A stretch of 64,000 bases of DNA from Sitta carolinensis (taxonomy: Eukaryota; Chordata; Aves; Passeriformes; Sittidae), in assembly GCA_032173965.1 (NCBI GenBank), contig JAVUNC010000019.1, positions 10,465,234 through 10,529,233 on the forward strand, in the 5' to 3' direction. Under the pieces are notes generated by a model. The model did not search any database. It was not told the DNA's origin and saw nothing but the letters and a program-made list of their open reading frames with translations. The position numbers and the translations under genes are program-made. Shown here piece after piece: positions 1 to 12,600 of the stretch; positions within the stretch are counted from its first letter, which is position 1; every line of letters begins with the position of its first letter.

Positions 1-175
1 AGATTATGCAATCCAGATGTTTACAGTGAAATACAAAAAATTAAGTACTGAGGAAGGTCACCTTCTTTGTAATTTTTAACTAGGTATAACTAAAGTGTAG
101 GTTTTCTTTTGTCATTCCACTCATTTATGTAAACAATCCCTGCACAGGTTAGTAATAATTCCAAATCATAGTCAC

Positions 176-310
176 CTTCTGATTCTAGCCATGGTTGTCT
201 CCTGCACCAGGACAAAGTCTTCCGCAGGAGAAAGCTGCACACCATTGGGAAATCTCAGCCCCACCATTAAGACTTTCACTTCTTTTGTCACTGTGTCATA
301 TTCAAGGAGG
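176..310 (-). CDS. APMAP: APMAP coding exon 7
   Basis: Acceptor TTTTCAG, donor AGAAG|GTGACT. It encodes LLEYDTVTKEVKVL, RFPNGVQLSPAEDFVLV and TTMARIRR. The next exon should lie left of the window; positions 1-175 are intron 7. Confidence 0.92.
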
Positions 311-3300
311 CTGAAAAGAAATCATTTTTGAGTGAAGATGAATATTTATGCATCTCAGGCATTCCATCTTTTCTCACATGCACCACATTTAAGTTAAGAA
401 GGCAGAATAGTCAGGAAGCACTTGTTTATGGACACAAGAGAAATAACAAGGCACTTGAGACTGGCAGCATTCATGAAGGATTTAGGCTGAATGTAATGCT
501 AACACCTTCACTTTTAAAACTAATGTTCCATGCCAGTCCTCTTGAAGGAAAAAAGAGAATCTCATTTATTTTGCTGCAGGTCTTATTAGCAACACCCACA
601 CAATGCCCTCACCCTCTCCTGCACAGCGCAGTGTTTGCAAAGGTGGGTTTATAAAGAGAAAAAAATGTGAAGATCAAGGAAATGGTGAAGTCCAGTCCTA
701 CAACTGAGCTTAGAGCAAGTTAAATGCCTTAGGAAGGAGATACTTGCCGCCCATCATCTGTGCCTTCCATAACCAGGAACAAGTAGTCTTGTCTTTGCCA
801 TTTACTGCTGGAGTCAGTGAAGTAGATCCTCCTCCCATCCCTGGTCATTGTAAGATCGTTTACAAATGACAGCTTCTGGCCTTCTATCAGTGTTTTTGTT
901 GATACAAGCATCTTAGTTTCACCTGGTTACACAAGAAGAAAAGAAAGGAAAAGACACACAATGTAGCCACACCAAAATGCATCTCTCTTCACTTTGTGTA
1001 GATTTGGGTTACAGGGAAGTGGAGAGCTTTTCACTACCACAGTGAGATCAAGGCAGAAACAAAAGTACAGCAACCATGAAAAATATTTTATGTATCAATC
1101 TTTTCCCTCTCCTTTTATGAAAACCAAAACAGATACGACAGAGCTCTATTCATGGATCCTGGAATACCAGTTTTAACAATGAAACTGCCAGAAGATAAGT
1201 CACTGATAGCTCTGATCCAGACAGCCAGATACAGAGAGGAAGTGATTGCTACAGGAAAATAAATATCAAGATCTTGCATGACTCATTTCATCCAGACTGC
1301 TTCAAATCACTTTACAAAAAAACAGGCATTGTTTTGCCTGCAGTGTCTGTCAAAACTGCAAGCGTAGCCCAGATTTGTCAGTGGAAGAAAACTTTGGAGC
1401 AGAAAAGTCATACCTGTATCAGGATCAACTTCATAGAGTCCATAATAAGCATCTGCCACAAAGAGGGTGTTGTTTGGCCCCACTCGCATGCCAAGAGGTC
1501 TTCCACACATTGGCTCATCTGCACGGCCTCCTTAGGAAATGATTTCAAAATGGTTCTCCAACAGAAATGGATAAAGGCATTCAGGGGACCTACACAGGTG
1601 TGCTGGGTCTGGCTGAGATGGAAGGGCCCCCCCAGGCAGCTAAAAAGGTGCTTTGGCTACTGCTGATCAGGCTGGCACAGCATCAGTGCTCTCTCCAACA
1701 TTCCCCCTTCCAGCAGGCTGGGGGTGGGCAAGATCCTGGGAGAGGACATAGCCAGGACAGCTGGCCCAAAGTGACCAAAGGGATATCCAATGCCATATGG
1801 TGTCAGGGAGATATGAAAGCTAAGAAAAAGGTGGAGGAAGGAGAAGCAACTATTTTGCCTTCCAAAACAAACTCTACACATGCTGCAGCCCTGCTTCCTG
1901 AGAAGCAGGCAGACATCACTGGCTAATGGAAAATAGAGAATAAAATATTTGAGGGTTTTTTTGGGTTTTTTTTTCCTTTGCTTGCATATGTGACCTTTGC
2001 TTCAAACTGTGGCTTATAAAAACTCTATGGAATACATATGGCACACATGCTCATTAAAGAAATGGTTCCTACTTTACTAGGTGGGAGTAAAGCAGATACC
2101 CCCATGCCATGTTTTCACCAGTCTAGAGATAATCTGTCAGGCCAGTAACTAACAGCTGCCCAATCCAGGATAAAATCAGAAAATTTGATTTAACAAAATG
2201 CTTCTCCTCAGAAAGAATCAGTTTTACTGCAAGTTTTGGGTGTGGAGGTGTGTGTGTTTTGATTTTTTTTATTAAGTAATTTTTAATTTAAAAAAACCTT
2301 TCTTTTTCTTGAAAGGTCCAAGATTGTCATGAAACAGATAATTTCTCAAGACGAAGTCGCTGAAGACTTCTATATGAGGAAGAAGGGGAAACCTGAAGAA
2401 TTCAGATAAATTCAAGGAGATATTTGAGTCCTGAAGAGCTATGAACTTCAGAACATCAGCCATCTGAAAAATTAGCAAGAGAAATTTATGGGGAAGGCAG
2501 ATGGCTACAGCCTTTCCGCTTCCTGATTTGAGGAGCACAAAAGTCCAGGCTCTCCATTACCACTTTGGCCCCAGAGAAACAGGCCAGCACAATCTTCCCA
2601 CCTCTCCCAAGCTGTTCAAGTCCAATGGAAATGAGCAGGGGAAAGGTGATTCCTCACACTCGCCCTCATCCACATCCATGCTAAATCCAGCTTCCCACCA
2701 GCTGTCCTACCAAGACTCTTCTACCTATCAGGCAGCCAAGAGAGTGCTGCCAAATCAGCCCAGTGTAATCACGTGTGCACCCACATAAAATCACACAGAA
2801 TAAATGATGAACATGTCAATGAGAGCTAACAGGGACAAGAGTTCTGTTCCTTAATTTCTAACTGGCAATCAGCACAGGGCTGTGGAACCTCAGGTGAGCT
2901 TCTGTATCATTACCCCAGAGATAACTCCCATCAGTCCCAACCAACACCAGCCAGGCTTCTCAGACTGCCCAGGCACTACTGAGATGGACATTAAGCTCCC
3001 TATTGAGATGCTTCTGTAACAAATAAGCTGCTACCAGTTTTTCTCACTCAGTTCCAGAAATACCATTAAATGAAGCAAATAATTTGTTCAGAAAGAGGTG
3101 TAGAATTCTACAAGAAATAACTGCAGCTCAGGAGCTGTCACTCACCACAAGGACCATGGCCAATTCTGGCTATTGTATGTATTTCCCCATCTTCAATTTT
3201 GATAATCTTCCCATCAGCTGTCCCAGTAAACAGAACATCTGCAAAAACAATTTGTGTGATTAGGCTGACCACAAAACACTACTAGTAAACATCCTTCTAC

Positions 3301-6300
3301 AAGCACAAAGCAGGGAATAGGAGACTTCAACATTTATTCACAGAAAACTTATTCCCAATCAGGTTGATTACTACACTTGTAGGTCAGCTGTCCCTTGCAG
3401 GAAGGTTTCCATAAAGATTTTCCAACGAGACTGATGTTAGCACACTGCTAACAGATACAGGTAAAGAAGCATAATCTGAGGAAGGAATTTACAGTAGCTA
3501 CTTACTGGGTAATTTCTTACAAATATTTTACTAATAAATGAGAAGATAAAGTAGAAAGAAAATAAATTATATGGCACCTCCTGAGCACGTCTTGCACTGA
3601 AGGATCTTTCAGTAAGGGTTAAGAGTAGTTCCTAGCCCTACCACTCCTTCAGAAGGCAAAGGAAACAACCCTTGCACAATGCTGGGTTCCCACTATGAGG
3701 ATGTCATGGCATTAGAAGGACAGCTAATTCATTAAGAAAGTGCTCAGAGGTTGCATGGGTTTGTGACTTGGGAAGAACCCACCTGCCACAAGAGAAAAGT
3801 ACAGGACAGCACCTGTGTTGGTTAGATTTCTTGCAAGAAGAATCCAAGATTTTAGAGTTACTATTATGGAATATAAGGAAGTTTTGAATATGGATTATGA
3901 TATTGTGCAACAGCATTAAAATGTAAATACGCCATTTCTCAATTTGAGATCTGTTTTCTGTCATGAAAGCAAAGATGAACACCACAAAATTCAGCTCCCT
4001 CAGCAGCAATGAGCTTTAAAAGAACAGAGAGTAGCTACTAAATATTAATTCCCAGTTAAGAGCTAGCCAAATGTTAATGGGACCATTAGCCCCCAACTAC
4101 ATTGCTGATGCTTCCAGTCCTGGAAGACAGACATTTTTAATCTGACAACAAGATTTATTTTGAACTCATGAAAGAGGAGAAAAACATTATAGAGAACCTA
4201 GGTTTTTCTGCTTAACACAATTACTTTTAGAAAATGTGCACATTGAAAATAACTCCCTGAGTTTGTTGTCTAAGAGGTCTACTGCCGAACAAACTCTTAC
4301 CAATGGAACAACATTTAAAGAGCCTTCTTTAAAAGCTGGTTTTGTCAGTGCTTACCCCCAATATTGACAATGGACTCTGGTCCAACCAGCTGGTTTTCCC
4401 ACAGCCGTTCAGCTTTCCATAACTTGGTGTTGGGCTCTAAAACACCCGTCAGGAGGGGAGGCTCCTTTAAACTACAAAACAGAGGACCACGTGATCCTTT
4501 GCACAAAATGCAAACACTCTTGAGCAACACATTAGATCAATTTTACCCCTACTTTACTGACTCCTGCACACCTGACTTAAGCTTTACATAAAGCATATTT
4601 CAAAAAGTGCTGCAGTAGCTCGAGCACTTGGCCTTTAGTGAAAATGCAGTTCTTGCCTCACTGAAGGCAAGAGTGCACTTGTGTAATTACAAGCTGCACT
4701 GACAGCTTGGGTAGCAGAAAATAATTTCGTAGATTAATGATTAAAGAAAGTAATTCAGCTCCTTCAATGATCAGTAGGGACACACAACTGCACAAGATGG
4801 CTCAGAAACAGACCGGGTGTGGATGATATTGCAATCACTCCCCAATTTCTCAATCCAGATAGAATGGCATTGCGCTGTCGACTTTTGTTTGTTGAAACAA
4901 AACAACAGAGCACACAGGAGAAGTTTTTCTTCCAGAACATTTGCTTCAAAACAAAATAATCATTTACCTTATGGGCTGAGGGTCTATAGGACAATCCAGA
5001 AGAACAGTCACTCCAAGCAGTGGCACAGCCACAGACACAGCCAAAGTCAGGAAGGTAACACGGAACACCTTGCTACTGTAAGTGCTGCCAAAACCAAACA
5101 AGAAATAGGGTTAACATTGTTTTCAGGTACAAGAGTTCTTAAAAAATCTGCAGCTCCCTCTTTTCTTCAGAAAAGGAAACAGTGAACTTTTGCACAATCA
5201 CCATCCTCACCTTCAAGGTCCACTTTGAATATATTAGGATAAGACAAAGGTCTCAGCATACTGGCAGAAAAGGCTGAACATTTTTATGTGAAGGTTTCAT
5301 TCATGCTACAAGTTACAGCTGACTAAAACAGAAACAAACAAACAAACGAAAAGCCAAAGCAAAACAAACCACCTGAGAAAGGGTTTTTTTGGCTGTTTTT
5401 TTTTTAACTTGATCTGTAGTTTTGGAAACGGTTTCTATCCAGCACAAGTTTTGAAAAACAATTTCCACTAAAGCAAAAAACACAAGGAAGCTAAATGAAC
5501 AGCTGCTTAACTTAGTGAGTATTGGTTTGAAACTCAAATCCCAGAAAACAAAATAAATTATTTTCTCTTTACCCATTAAAACACCCAATAAAATAATCAA
5601 AAATTTCTTCCACAGGAGAAAACCGTATTTTGCTCTCTACAAGTTCTAAAGTAATCAATTGGGTATTTACAAAGAAAAGCAGAGAGCCATGCTCAACAAA
5701 TCCTAGCCCTGAACTGTAAAACCAGCGTGTAGAATTTCAGATGTTCTGAACCATTCACTGGCCCAGCCAGCCAGACTCCTTGCAGGATCAGTTAAATAAA
5801 GACAAACAGTGCCTGGTGGTTCTGCACTAATCCTTGGACCACTTCCACTGTTCTGTCCTTCATTAGTCAATCATCCAGACAGTAGGAAACATGATCCACT
5901 GCCCAGAGCAGAAATATCCCAGCTGGGGAGCTAAATACATGCATTTGTGGTACTGATATCAGCATCAAGGTAACCTTTGGGATTACCATTGGGAACAGCA
6001 AGGACAGAACTAGGCATTAGGATTTAGGCAGGATTGAAACATTTCCCGCTTTAACAGTAGATACCTTGAGGCAGCAACAACCTCCCAGTCTCTGTCCCCT
6101 TGGATCTGAAACTGAGAGCAGAGTGTAAATATGCAAAGCAATCCCCAAGTTTACAAAAAGACTTCACCCTTTGGCCTTGCCTGTCCAGTGTCCTTCAAGA
6201 GATGAAAGCTCAACAATATAAGATTAACAGTACTGTCAGCAGACACCTGAGCACCTCTGTGACAGCTCAGAACAGCTCACACAAAAGGAGATGGGAATAA

Positions 6301-8100
6301 ATAGGAACAGAAGGGGAACTCATCTTCCAAAGCCAACCTAATTAAAGCTCCTAAAACCATGATTTCAGTAAGGGCCATATTTCTGATCCTCAACCAAACT
6401 TGCAAGGAACTGACAATAAAGAAAAAAGGCAGAAAGAATAAGGTGACAAGCAAACTCACACTTCAAGCCTGCAAATTGCAAGACCTAGTTTAGATACTGC
6501 TGAAACCACAAGAATTTAAATAAAACCCAAAAGCTTCACAAAAAAAAAAAAAAAACAACAACTAAAAAGTCATCTAATCAGAATCCTTCTTAAACTACAC
6601 AATATTGAATAGTGACAACTGTCAGCCACTGAGGTAAAGGTTTACCAACAGTGAAACAGAAAACCTTAGTCAGTTGTGTCTCTGATAATTAATCCTACAT
6701 GGCCAGCAGTAACAAATCTTAATAAAGCAACTTACCAGGACTCCAGCTGTTATTACAGCAATTTAGCTGTTACTAGAAACTAAAAAGCAAAGCCATTAAA
6801 CCAGCTTTTGAAGACAACCGTGGGCTGGCAAGATGCTGCTATGGGTCACTGTAGTCAGGAGGCCAGGCTGCCTCATGCCCTTGGCAGAAGACCTGCTGGG
6901 CTGGAGAGAAAAGCATCTGTCCTCAAGAGTTTCTGCCATGGCTACCAGCCAGAAAAGGGCCAGGGCCAGGAATTTCCTCCACTGTTTTCATATAGAACAG
7001 CCCCTGTGAATACTCTGGGTCAGGGATAGAACCCTAGAAATTCAACTGATTTGAACACCAAGAGAGGCTGAAGGCAGGAGGAGCATTCTCTCAAGCTCAG
7101 AGATGCTGTGATGCTCTGCTCCAAAAACAGGGACTGAGTGCAAGACATCAGCCTTTCATTTCGATGACCCCGAAGGGTAGAGATAAGACTCTGCAAAGTA
7201 CTCAAATCCGAAGAGGTGTAATAGATGGCGAACAAAAGTATTACAAGTCATCAGCTACCTTAGGAAATGAAAGGCAAAGCAAAGGCTACTACCACTTCCT
7301 TATTACAGCTATTGCCTTTAGTCACAATTAAGTGTTTTTAATAGAATTCCTAAACAAAAAATTGTAAATAGAGTTTTTTTAAACTTAGCCACAAACAGAC
7401 TGCTTATGAGGTCAGACACGTGTAGATCAGTCAAAAAACTGCAGATTACTTTTTAAACTATTGCCAAGACATAAACACACTAACCACAATTACACAGGAC
7501 TTAATCACACCCACAATAAACCTGTACAAAACCACAACGGGATAACTGTTACTTCTTGCTTGGGAAAATATAAAAGATAAACAGGAGGAGGAGGAGGAGG
7601 AGAAGGAGAGGAAGAGGAAGCGGATCAAACCGGGGTTTTTTATTGTTAGCAGCTGTTCCTGCGGGTCGGCAGAACAGGCGAGCAGGCGCTGTCCCAACCC
7701 CTCCTCACCGTCAGGCCCCTCCAGGAGCACCAGGAGCACTGGCGGTACCCCCGGGCTGACACCCGCGGGCACCCAGCGCCGGCCAAGCCGGCAAACCGCG
7801 GCCTCTGCCCAGCCCCGGGGCAGCCCCCCAGCCCTCCCAGCCCCTCCCCGGGCGCTCCGAGCCCGACCCGCCGCTCCCCCGGCCCGGCCGCGCCATGCGG
7901 GCGGTGCCTGAGCCCTCGCAGGAACCCCCGGACAGCGCTCCCCGGGGCCGGGCCCAGCCTCGGCCCCGCCGCCGCAGAGTCACGGCGGCCGCCCGGCCGG
8001 GCACCCACCTGCCCTCCTTGGCCTCCTGCGCCGGGCTGTCCTCGGTGATGACCTGCGGGCGGAGCGGCCGCCGCTGCCGCAGCCCCTCCGCCTCATTCAT
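176..8100 (-). CDS. APMAP: APMAP, adipocyte plasma membrane-associated protein (5' seven exons; 3' end outside window)
   Basis: APMAP is a single-pass type II membrane glycoprotein with a six-bladed strictosidine-synthase/SMP-30-like beta-propeller and reported arylesterase activity; it is linked to adipocyte differentiation. Seven coding exons join in phase: 8100-8009, 5075-4968, 4471-4356, 3238-3146, 1530-1414, 922-748, 310-176. They give 278 codons plus two bases of a protein that is about 415 residues in human. Exon 1 begins MNEAEGLRQRRPLRPQV, the family's cytosolic N-terminus. Exon 2 supplies the hydrophobic anchor (about residues 36-56). Later exons carry family hallmarks such as CGRPLGMRVGPN, LFVADAYYGLYEV, SFVNDLTMTRDGR, YFTDSSSKWQRQDY and RFPNGVQLSP. 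All introns are GT-AG except intron 6, which starts with GC. The remaining C-terminal exons lie left of position 1. Identity comes from remembered family sequence, not a database search. A CpG island drives it. Confidence 0.95.
748..922 (-). CDS. APMAP: APMAP coding exon 6 (followed by a GC donor)
   Basis: The acceptor is ACCAG. The exon encodes KLSFVNDLTMTRDGRRIYF and TDSSSKWQRQDYLFLVMEG. The frame requires the exon to end GGGCG, and the intron then begins GCAAGT rather than GT. With that junction, exon 7 continues in frame as R-LLEYDTVTKEV. Confidence 0.92.
1414..1530 (-). CDS. APMAP: APMAP coding exon 5
   Basis: Acceptor CCTAAG, donor ACAG|GTATGA. It encodes CGRPLGMRVGPNNTLFVAD and YGLYEVDPDT, among the best-conserved blocks of the family. 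Length 117, in phase. Confidence 0.94.
3146..3238 (-). CDS. APMAP: APMAP coding exon 4
   Basis: Acceptor TTTTTGCAG, donor TTGTG|GTGAG. It encodes DVLFTGTADGKIIKIEDGE and ARIGHGPC, a propeller blade strand pair. Length 93, in phase. Confidence 0.92.
4356..4471 (-). CDS. APMAP: APMAP coding exon 3
   Basis: Acceptor TTTTGTAG, donor GGGG|GTAAGC. It encodes LKEPPLLTGVLEPNTKL and ENQLVGPESI, the start of the luminal propeller. Phases match both neighbours. Confidence 0.93.
4968..5075 (-). CDS. APMAP: APMAP coding exon 2 (transmembrane anchor)
   Basis: Acceptor TTACAG, donor AAG|GTAAATG. It encodes KVFRVTFLTLAVSVAVPLLG and the rest of a hydrophobic stretch ending in CPIDPQP. This is the signal anchor of a type II membrane protein. 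No ATG-initiated open frame covers it. Confidence 0.92.
8009..8100 (-). CDS. APMAP: APMAP coding exon 1
   Basis: ATG at 8100-8098, followed by NEAEGLRQRRPLRPQV, the conserved cytosolic tail. A second, out-of-frame ATG overlaps four bases downstream. The donor is CAG|GTGGGT. The exon holds 30 codons plus two bases. Confidence 0.93.
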
Positions 8101-8146
8101 CCCGATCCCGGTCCCGATGCCGGTCCCAGTCCCGATCCCGATCCCG
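8101..8146. repeat. Hexamer repeat (CCCGAT/CCCGGT)n in the APMAP 5' leader
   Basis: About eight imperfect six-base units (cccgat, cccggt, cccagt) abut the APMAP start codon on its 5' side. If transcribed, they form a G-rich leader in the mRNA sense. Confidence 0.85.
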
Positions 8147-8185
8147 CGGCCGCCGCGCACCGGAACCGCAGCCCCGCCCCTCGAT

Positions 8186-8345
8186 CCCGGTCCCGCCCCT
8201 CCAGCCCGGTCCCGCCCCTCCAGCCCGGTCCCGCCCCTCCAGCCCGGTCCCGCCCCTCCAGCCCGGGGCCCCGCCCATCACTCCATGGCCCCGCCCTTCA
8301 CTACATGGCCCCGCCCACCAGCCCTGGCCCCGCCCACCACCCCGG
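8186..8345. repeat. 19-bp GC-box minisatellite in the APMAP promoter
   Basis: Four exact tandem copies of cccggtcccgcccctccag occupy 8186-8261. Degenerate units of the form ggccccgccc plus spacer follow to about 8345. Each unit contains a consensus Sp/KLF-type GC box (CCCGCCCC). Confidence 0.92.
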
Positions 8346-8420
8346 GCCTCGTCCTTCATCCCCGCCGCGCCCGTTCACTGCCCGCGGTCATTCCCATCGC
8401 GACCTGCAGCTTCTGGTACC

Positions 8421-11400
8421 GCCGAAAACCTTTACAGAAACCCCGTGACCGTGACTCGTGCACTGAGTGTGCCAGAAATTATTTCCTCCCGTATGAAAGT
8501 TGTAGGATTTTTGTCATTTGGATACGCCGCCGTACACAGTGTTGCTCTCACTCATTCACTGGGCCTCAGTTGCAGACTTTTTTTTTGGATTTTGACATAT
8601 ATGTGAGCTTTTTAAACAGATTTCACTGGCAAGAAAGACTTAGGCAGAACAGTGTTTCCTGTCACCTTTTCTTTGTATCTGCAAGAAAGGGACAACCAAA
8701 TTTCTTCTCTGATATGAAAACATCTTTAACAAAAATAATACGATTTTCCAAATAACCAAATTTTCACTCACTCTCACCCTAGTCAAGTTACTTGGGTTTC
8801 CTTTTCCTGCCTGAAGCCAAGGTCAGCTTCAGACTAAGGAAGCCCCTCTGAGTGCCGTGACTGACAGCATGCAGGGCAACCACTCTCTGCAAGGATTCAC
8901 CAACATATAACTAACTCCCTGCCAATCCAGCAGCAGGGAGATAGGAATGTGGACATGGGAATGCGCTCAGGAAGTTTTTGAAAACAACTGTAGAGCTGCC
9001 TGCTTCAAGTACAAAAGGCAAACTCCAGTGTGGGAAGAGCTGCTCTTCCCAGCTCCCCCCGCCCTGGTGAGTGTTGGACTCGGGATTCCAATCTGCAGAA
9101 GTTTGCAGGTGGTGTTTTACAATGCACTGAAGTGGGGACACGATTTCACTCCTCATCCTGTGCACTGGGAGATTCTATTGCTGCTCCCGTTTTGTGTGTT
9201 CTAGTTTTATCTGTTGCCCCACAAGGTTGTTGAAATGTCATTCAGAGCCCTTGCCTTTCAGCAGCAGATCTCGACTGATGATAACTTCAGCTTATTTGCA
9301 TGCTGAATTTTATGTGAATTTGATTTTGAAATAGCTGCTTTTAATACAAACAAGCCTATGAACTAAAATTGAAATTTTGCTTAAAATTAAGTTGTGCATT
9401 TTTTTCCAATTCTGGTGGTGTCTGATAAAAAAAATTACATTAGTTAGGTGCATGTGCGAATTTGCTGAAGTTCCTTTTGTATAATTTTGCTTACAGAAAG
9501 TTCCTTACCACAGTTAGTAAAAGTCTGCTTAAATTACTTTTACCATAGCTCATGAAAACCTTATCAGAAGCACAGTTCCTGTCTCATGGCATGAAAGCTG
9601 TTTTGGGGAGTGGGTGTAAAACCTCTCCAGTGTGTGGATGGAGAACATACTGCATTGTCTGTACATAACTGTTCTCTGCTGGGGAAGAACCTTGATATTA
9701 GAAGAAAATACTGATAGTGCTTTTACATTTTTAATATTTCAGAAAATCTTAATTAGTGAAAATTTTTGAAAGGTTTTGTTTTCAAACGTGTTCTACCTTT
9801 TTCCATATAACAATGAAAGCCATAACAATGTTATGGTATATCACGGAAAAAAAAATTGTGCCCCATCCTAGGACTGAGTAACAATTTAGAAGAAAAACCT
9901 GAAATTGCCAAGCTGGATTGGTGCTCCGGTTGCAGTTTTTGAGAGGTTGTGTAGGTGTCATATCCCCATTATGTCAATATATCATCCATCTTTCTCCTCA
10001 AAACAGCATCCAGCGCCGTAGCCAAAAGTTTCAAGTAATTTTCCTTTGGAACTTGGAGGCAGTTTGTTCCCCTGCCTTCCGAACAGGGATAGGGAAAGAC
10101 ACGATCCGTTGGCAGTCATAGGCAGAGGGGTTTCAGCAAAACCGCTTTGTCTTTCCCAGTATTGCAGATCCCACTGCAGACGCTTGGTGGAGCAGGATGC
10201 TTACAAATTGCTTGTCACTGCTCACTGTTGGCTCTGCGTGTGCGTAAGGATCGCCTGGTGGAAAAGCACATTTTTTCACTTGTTTTTCTGCTTGCCCTCT
10301 CTATAGAGATTGTAGGAGGGCAACGGTTCAGGCAGTTCACGCACCCTTCATTTCCCTCCTCGCCCAGGGCCACAAAAACGAAAGCTGCGCATACAACAGT
10401 AGTGCCTTGAAGAACAGCTGCTGGATTGTAAGCCCATCCTGGGGACGTGTGAATTGCAAATGGAGATGACTTACAATTGAAAATGGGGCGTTTTGAGGCA
10501 GTAACATTTCTCCTGTAAAATACTTCTTCTGTAGAAGACACAGCGTGGAGAAAATGTCACTCGCACAACAGCTGTACTAAATGTCTTTGCAGATGTTCAG
10601 AAGATACATTTAACATTAAGTATTTAATATTAATGCAAGTAGTGAGAAACATGGCTGATCGTATATTAACCACTGGAAACCTGGTCCAACATATAAACAG
10701 GGAAAGGTACATACAGCACCTTGTTCCCCTCTACATAACCAGATGTTCACACGACCCGTGTGTCTGGAGATCCCTGAGGCTTAGACTGTGTGCACATGAG
10801 CTTTTCTGCTCTTCCTAGGACAACTTTTCCAGAAATCTTCCTTATGGTGCTTGTATTCTCTGCTGGAGCTGTGTATTGCTAGGTTTAGTCAGCCTGACTA
10901 AGGACCTTCTTTCTCCTGTATCTCAAAAGAAATTCTGTATTTGTCTTGTATTTCAAAGGAATTCATGTATTTCTGTGTTACAGAAAGAGTGCCGCTTAAA
11001 CCTTAGAATCAGATGAAGTGAATTCCTGTCAGAAGTACTGTAATAAATGGCACATACTTAGGAATAGAGATGGAAATTAATGAGCAGAGAAAGCGAGAAA
11101 AGTTGGAACACAAAGGGATGTAAAATTTCAAACTATTTACTGTTGACAACACTGCTTTTAGGAAAACACTAACCCATGCTGTAACTATAATAGAAAAAGC
11201 CTTTCTACTGGCAAGAGAGATCACGCTCCTGGAAAGTTCTTCAAATACAGTGATGATGCAAGGACCCGATGAAGAACTATTTCATGCTCTTTCCAACTTC
11301 TGATTTTATAATCTTACAAGACTGTGAAAGCAAAGTGATACTGTAGACAGAAGATGGACATTAGAGTCATACAGCAATTTCTGCATATGTTTATATCTGC

Positions 11401-12159
11401 TCATCAAGGCCTTCAGGGAATGGGAATTTGCCAGGTCATAAATTCTGAATTCCCACCAAAACAAATGGGAATTGCAAGTCTTGGCAGGAAATAAGACTGA
11501 ATCTGTGGAAATACAAATCTGAAAATGATCAAGAAGGGCATTATACCGTCAGCAGTCCTTGACTGGACATCTGTATGGTTAGTCTAAAACTCAGATACAG
11601 AAGAGCATGAAAATATACAGCTGAATGAAAAGATAATTTCAAAGAAACAGTTGGTCCTTTTGGCCCAATTATAGGAATACAACTAAGAAAAAATTCTGTG
11701 GAAATCAGCGTGCCTGTAGCAATGCAATTTCAATAAAGTCACAAAAATATATTAGCCCACAGGATACAAGACTGTAATAACAAATACTGTCTATTCCACC
11801 TGTTTCAACATTCCCTGAAAAGCACTGGAATTTTAAGATAAACTGTGTATTCTTACCATTGCATTGCAAATAAGGCCTTTCTGGGGGAACTGGATGCTCA
11901 GCAGTCACAAGCGCATGCCTGAGTGTATGCTGGGGACTGAGACACAAAACTGGAAAAAAGATTCCCCAAGAGATGTCTGATATTTGCAAACCATATCCTG
12001 GGCTGCATCAGAACCAGCATGGCCAAAAGGTGGAGGAGAGTGATTCTGCCCCTGCACGCTGTTGACACTGCACCTGCGCTGCTGCGTCCGGCTCTGCCGC
12101 GCGTTCCCCGGCGCGGGCGGCAAGGACACGGAGGCAGCGCTGGAGCGGGTGCCGAGGAC
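8421..12159. other. Intergenic DNA between APMAP and the PIM-like gene
   Basis: Mostly AT-rich sequence with no splice-consistent coding exons that I can recognise on either strand. Short open frames here lack conserved motifs. From about 11860 the composition rises in GC toward the CR1 fragment. No tRNA or other RNA gene was recognised. Confidence 0.5.
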
Positions 12160-12600
12160 AGGGACACCGAGATGCTGCGCGGGCTGGAGCACCTCTCCCG
12201 CCAGGAAAGACGGGGACAGCTGGGCTCTTCGGCCTCGAAAAGAGCCTGAGGCTTAGGCTGATTGAACTGTGGCCTTCCAGCCCCTGACGGCAAGCTACGA
12301 GAAAGACGGACAGGGGCTCTGTACGAGGGCAGGCAGGGACAGCACAAGGGGGAACGGATCCCAATTGAAAGAGAGCAGGTTTAGATGAGGAATTTAAAAA
12401 AAAAAAAAAAAAAGACTCTCCTGGAACAGAGAAGGTGTGGATGTCCCACCCTTGATGGTGTTCAAGGCTGGGCTGCATGGAGCTCCAGACAAGCCGCTCT
12501 AGTTCAAGGGGTCCCCAGCCACTGCCGGGGCATTGCAACGACGTGATCTGTCAGGTCCCTTCCAAGCCAAACCATTCCACGACTCCACGAGTGCTGGATA
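12160..12600 (+). mobile_element. CR1 LINE fragment, 5'-truncated, sense on plus strand
   Basis: The sequence follows the 3' part of the avian CR1 consensus: ctggagcacctctcc, then the ggctgattgaactgtgg region. After an internal A-run (about 12397-12414) come gtggatgtcccaccct, tgttcaaggctgggctgcat and ggtcccttccaagccaaacc, ending near ccacgactcc. Substitutions suggest an old copy. Only the reverse transcriptase tail and 3' UTR region is present. Confidence 0.8.

Larger units (their letters stand above)
7640..8420 (-). promoter_or_regulatory. APMAP CpG-island promoter and 5' UTR
   Basis: A sharply GC- and CpG-rich block surrounds APMAP exon 1, inside AT-rich flanks. Upstream of the start codon (higher coordinates) GC boxes (CCCGCCCC and CCCCGCCC) recur to about 8345, and no TATA box is evident. 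This is a typical dispersed-start housekeeping promoter. The transcription start cannot be fixed from sequence alone. Confidence 0.75.

Noticed and set aside
7895..8755. 286-residue open frame on the plus strand across the APMAP promoter
   Set aside because: Antisense to APMAP exon 1. It is built largely of the hexamer and 19-bp GC-box repeats and has no recognisable domain.
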